Assembly (NCBI GenBank): GCA_903821715.1 | Contig: CAIJMB010000135.1 | Location: forward strand, 1-17,986 | DNA from: an uncultured Flavobacteriales bacterium | GTDB lineage: Bacteria > Bacteroidota > Bacteroidia > Flavobacteriales > Schleiferiaceae | Reading direction: 5' to 3' | Length of the DNA stretch: 17,986 bases | Program-made: the position numbers and the translations under genes | Notes under the pieces: model-generated | Told to the model about the DNA's origin: nothing | Database searches by the model: none | Seen by the model: only the letters and a program-made list of their open reading frames with translations | Part shown: positions 16,307 to 17,986 of the stretch, piece by piece | Layout: every line of letters starts with the position of its first letter | Numbering within the stretch: position 1 is the first letter of the stretch

Positions 16307-17017
16307 ATGATTCGCAAAGTTGTCGCCAACACCGACGTGGCCCTTGACGGGATCGCAGACGGTATGACCCTCATGGTGGGCGGGTTTGGCCTCTGTGGCA
16401 TTCCCGAAAACCTCATTGCGGCGCTTCGCCAGCGCGGAACCCGCAACCTCACCTGCATCTCCAACAACGCGGGGGTCGATGGGTTTGGGTTGGGCTTGCT
16501 GCTCGAAACGCGTCAAATCCGCAAAATGATTAGCTCCTACGTGGGCGAAAACGACGAATTCGAACGCCAAATGCTGTCGGGCGAGCTTGAGGTTGAGCTG
16601 ATTCCGCAGGGAACCCTTGCCGAGCGCTGCCGGGCGGCGGGCGCGGGGATTCCGGCATTTTACACGCCCGCGGGCTACGGAACCGAAGTGGCAGAGGGCA
16701 AAGAAATCCGCATGTTTGGCGGCAAGCCCCACCTCCTGGAGCACGCGTTTGACGCCGATTTTGCGCTAGTCAAGGCCTGGAAGGGCGACGAGGCCGGCAA
16801 CCTCATTTTTAAGGGGACGGCGCGCAACTTCAACCCCATGATGGCCATGGCCGGACGCATCACGGTGGCCGAGGTCGAAGAGCTCGTGCCCGCGGGGACA
16901 CTCGACCCCAATGCCATCCACGTTCCGGGCATTTTTGTGCACCGCATCGTGCAAGGCACCCACTACGAGAAGCGCATTGAGCAGCGCACCGTCCGTCCCA
17001 AAAACCCCACGATCTAA
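16307..17017 (+). CDS. scoA: 3-oxoacid CoA-transferase subunit A
   Basis: Alpha subunit of succinyl-CoA:3-ketoacid CoA-transferase (family I), which moves CoA between succinyl-CoA and acetoacetate, feeding ketone bodies and some amino-acid breakdown products into central metabolism. 236 residues, family length. It has the N-terminal signature VGGFGLCGIPENLIAAL (about 24-40), SNNAGVDGFGLGLLL, the PQGTLAERCRAAGAGIPAFYTPAG segment, and a C-terminal GIFVHRIVQG. No strong ribosome-binding site precedes the ATG, which is usual for Bacteroidota. scoB follows after 3 nt, forming a two-gene unit. The pair is bracketed by inverted copies of the 83-bp repeat, so it could have moved as a block, though base composition by eye does not differ obviously from its neighbours. 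Confidence 0.95.
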   Translation: MIRKVVANTDVALDGIADGMTLMVGGFGLCGIPENLIAALRQRGTRNLTCISNNAGVDGFGLGLLLETRQIRKMISSYVGENDEFERQMLSGELEVELIPQGTLAERCRAAGAGIPAFYTPAGYGTEVAEGKEIRMFGGKPHLLEHAFDADFALVKAWKGDEAGNLIFKGTARNFNPMMAMAGRITVAEVEELVPAGTLDPNAIHVPGIFVHRIVQGTHYEKRIEQRTVRPKNPTI

Positions 17018-17020
17018 GCC

Positions 17021-17680
17021 ATGGCACTTGACAAAAACGGAATCGCGCGCCGCATCGCCCAGGAGCTGCGCAACGGCTGGTACGTGAATTTGGGCATCGG
17101 AATCCCGACCCTCGTCGCCAACTACATTCCCGACGGAATCGATGTCGAATTCCAGTCCGAAAACGGAATCCTCGGCATGGGCCCCTTCCCGTTCGAGGGC
17201 GAAGAAGACGCCGACCTCATCAATGCCGGAAAGCAAACCATTACCGCACTCGCCGGAGCCTCGCTCTTTGACAGCGCCACCTCATTTGGCATGATCCGCG
17301 CCCGCAAGGTGCAGCTCACAGTCCTCGGAGCCATGGAAGTATCCGACCGCGGCGACATCGCCAACTGGAAGATTCCGGGCCGAATGGTCAAAGGCATGGG
17401 CGGAGCCATGGACCTCGTTGCCAGCGCCGAACGCATCATCGTCGCCATGCAGCACAGCAACCGCGAGGGCGAATCCAAGCTCTTGAGCGCGTGCACCCTT
17501 CCCCTCACCGGAGTCGGATGCGTCAAAAAAGTCGTCACCGACCTCGCCGTCCTCGACATTGATCCCGAACGCGGATTCATCCTCCGAGAACGAGCCCCCG
17601 GCGTCAGCGTCGACGAAATCATCGCCAAAACCGCCGGCCGCCTGGTGGTCGAGGGCGAAATTCCTGAAATGACCGTCTAG
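17021..17680 (+). CDS. scoB: 3-oxoacid CoA-transferase subunit B
   Basis: Beta subunit of the same CoA-transferase; it carries the catalytic glutamate that forms the enzyme-CoA thioester. 219 residues. The family active-site motif SENG is present with Glu 47 in VEFQSENGILGMGPFP, preceded by LGIGIPTLVANYIP and followed by NAGKQTITALAGASLFDSATSFGMIR. The C-terminal half contains GAMEVSDRGDIANWKIPG and KGMGGAMDLV, both typical of SCOT-type subunits. Only a TAAGCC junction separates it from scoA. Its TAG stop coincides with the first bases of the repeat element that fills the spacer to the convergent ABC gene. Confidence 0.95.
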   Translation: MALDKNGIARRIAQELRNGWYVNLGIGIPTLVANYIPDGIDVEFQSENGILGMGPFPFEGEEDADLINAGKQTITALAGASLFDSATSFGMIRARKVQLTVLGAMEVSDRGDIANWKIPGRMVKGMGGAMDLVASAERIIVAMQHSNREGESKLLSACTLPLTGVGCVKKVVTDLAVLDIDPERGFILRERAPGVSVDEIIAKTAGRLVVEGEIPEMTV

Positions 17681-17764
17681 CAAGGGTAGCAAGGCTGGCT
17701 CGTTGGCTATCAGCTACTGGTAACTAGCTGATTGCGGCGGCGAAGCCGCGAAGCGGCGTTAGGC

Positions 17765-17795
17765 ATTCGGTACTAACCGGATTTTTCTTTTTCTC
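17765..17795 (+). terminator. Intrinsic terminator of scoAB
   Basis: ATTCGGT-ACTA-ACCGGAT (17765-17782) makes a 7-bp stem with one G-T pair and a 4-nt loop, directly followed by TTTTCTTTTTCTC on the plus strand. It lies 85 nt after the scoB stop. The sequence is part of the repeated core. Confidence 0.65.
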
Positions 17796-17810
17796 TCGCA
17801 CCCTAGAAGC

Positions 17811-17837
17811 AAGGAACAAGAAACGGCCCGAAGGGCC
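17811..17837 (-). terminator. Intrinsic terminator for the minus-strand ABC gene
   Basis: On the minus strand GGCCC-TTC-GGGCC (17837-17825) is a perfect 5-bp GC stem followed by GTTTCTTGTTCC. A second GC hairpin (17853-17841) precedes it. Together with the plus-strand terminator at 17765 it makes the core bidirectional. Confidence 0.55.
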
Positions 17838-17916
17838 CTAGCCCCGAAGGGGCCCCAGCGCGCAGGGTCGGAGGCCCGAAGCGCAAAACGCCAACGAACC
17901 AACCTTGCTACCCTTG

Positions 17917-17986
17917 CTAAAGAACCATCGTCCGATCACTCATGTAGCGCACCACGCGTGCGTCGTGGCTGATGAACAGGTAGCTA
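17917..17986 (-). CDS. ABC transporter ATP-binding protein, C-terminal fragment, apparently truncated
   Basis: The minus-strand frame entering from the right edge reads SYLFISHDARVVRYMSDRTMVL and then a TAG stop. YLFISHD is the H-loop (switch histidine) region of Opp/Dpp-type ABC ATPases, and the following VVRYMSDR is typical of peptide-importer ATPases. In that family the chain normally continues with a GKIVE-like strand and a few dozen further residues; here it stops at once, with the stop supplied by the TAGCAAGGG repeat edge. It may be a 3'-truncated gene, perhaps still partly functional, or a pseudogene. Other reading frames past the stop show no continuation. The rest of the gene is outside the window, so its family is only probable. 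Confidence 0.7.
   Translation of the reverse strand, partial: SYLFISHDARVVRYMSDRTMVL

Larger units (their letters stand above)
17763..17845 (+). repeat. 83-bp conserved core repeat, right copy
   Basis: Inverted relative to the left copy at 15976-16058 with 79 of 83 positions identical and no gaps. Both copies are flanked on the scoAB side by a similar GCCGAAGCCGCGAAGCG stretch, so the related region extends to over 100 bp. The mismatches are scattered; two lie in the T-rich tract and two in the second hairpin. Confidence 0.9.
17678..17919. repeat. Symmetrical intergenic element between scoB and the ABC gene
   Basis: The ends are an inverted repeat of about 29 nt with two mismatches (17678-17706 and 17891-17919). 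Each begins with TAGCAAGGGTAGCAAGG, and in both cases the leading TAG is the stop codon of the adjoining convergent gene. Inside lie a hairpin GCCGC-GAA-GCGGC (17745-17757), the 83-bp core (17763-17845) and a hairpin GCCCC-GAA-GGGGC (17841-17853). No gene is present. Confidence 0.85.

Noticed and set aside
16123..16347. A plus-strand frame of Pro/Thr/Ser/Gln-rich low complexity before scoA
   Set aside because: It is entirely repeat words and overlaps the well-supported scoA start in another frame.
16109..16744. A 211-codon minus-strand frame with LARWQGWLVGSLARWQG-type repeats
   Set aside because: It is the translation of the short-word array and then runs antisense through scoA; the protein repeat is a by-product of the DNA repeat.
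15976..17845. Classical insertion sequence or composite transposon around scoAB
   Set aside because: There is no transposase frame, no clear target-site duplication outside the repeats, and the repeats are only about 100 bp; a third relative occurs without any cargo.

Overview
The window reads as a chromosomal segment of a fairly GC-rich member of the Bacteroidota, most likely Flavobacteriales or a close relative. Three things point there: family-level markers of that phylum (the gliding lipoprotein GldH, the type IX secretion protein PorZ, a DUF4837 lipoprotein and a TraR/DksA-like protein with a degenerate zinc finger), gene order typical of the group (ileS-dksA-like-lspA, gldH next to PBP1A, recO next to porZ), and promoter-like sequences resembling the TTG / TAnnTTTG pattern. 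The assignment rests on recognising protein families, not on a database search.

Layout. Bases 2-6059 (+): 3' part of ileS, a TraR/DksA-family gene, lspA, a secreted M28 peptidase and gpsA, tightly packed with overlaps. Bases 6102-9941 (+): tatA, gatA, a LysM lytic transglycosylase and a DUF4837 lipoprotein, each overlapping the next by 4 nt (ATGA), so translationally coupled. Bases 10051-13058 (-): porZ followed by recO, also with a 4-nt overlap. From 13106 (+): gldH and a class A penicillin-binding protein, divergent from porZ. Bases 16307-17680 (+): scoA and scoB, the two subunits of a 3-oxoacid CoA-transferase. At the right edge (-): the last residues of an ABC transporter ATPase that stops abnormally early.

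Functional themes are housekeeping (aminoacylation, Gln-tRNA amidation, glycerophospholipid precursor, recombination repair), envelope biogenesis (lipoprotein maturation by LspA, peptidoglycan synthesis by PBP1A, turnover by the lytic transglycosylase, Tat export) and the T9SS/gliding apparatus (PorZ, GldH). LspA would mature the two lipoproteins seen here, GldH and the DUF4837 protein.

The unexplained structure lies between genes. A conserved 83-bp core occurs twice in inverted orientation, on either side of scoAB (15976-16058 and 17763-17845, 4 mismatches in 83). It is bordered by arrays built from short words of the form AA-N4..6-GCC, chiefly AACGAGCC (8-mer) and AACCTTGCC (9-mer), in an irregular order. 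The core carries two outward-placed hairpins each followed, in opposite directions, by a T-rich tract, so it looks like a bidirectional terminator. A much diverged relative sits between the convergent DUF4837 and recO genes (9942-10050). Edges of these elements coincide with gene stop codons. This looks like a dispersed, gene-3'-end-associated repeat family and is the part of the window most worth following up.
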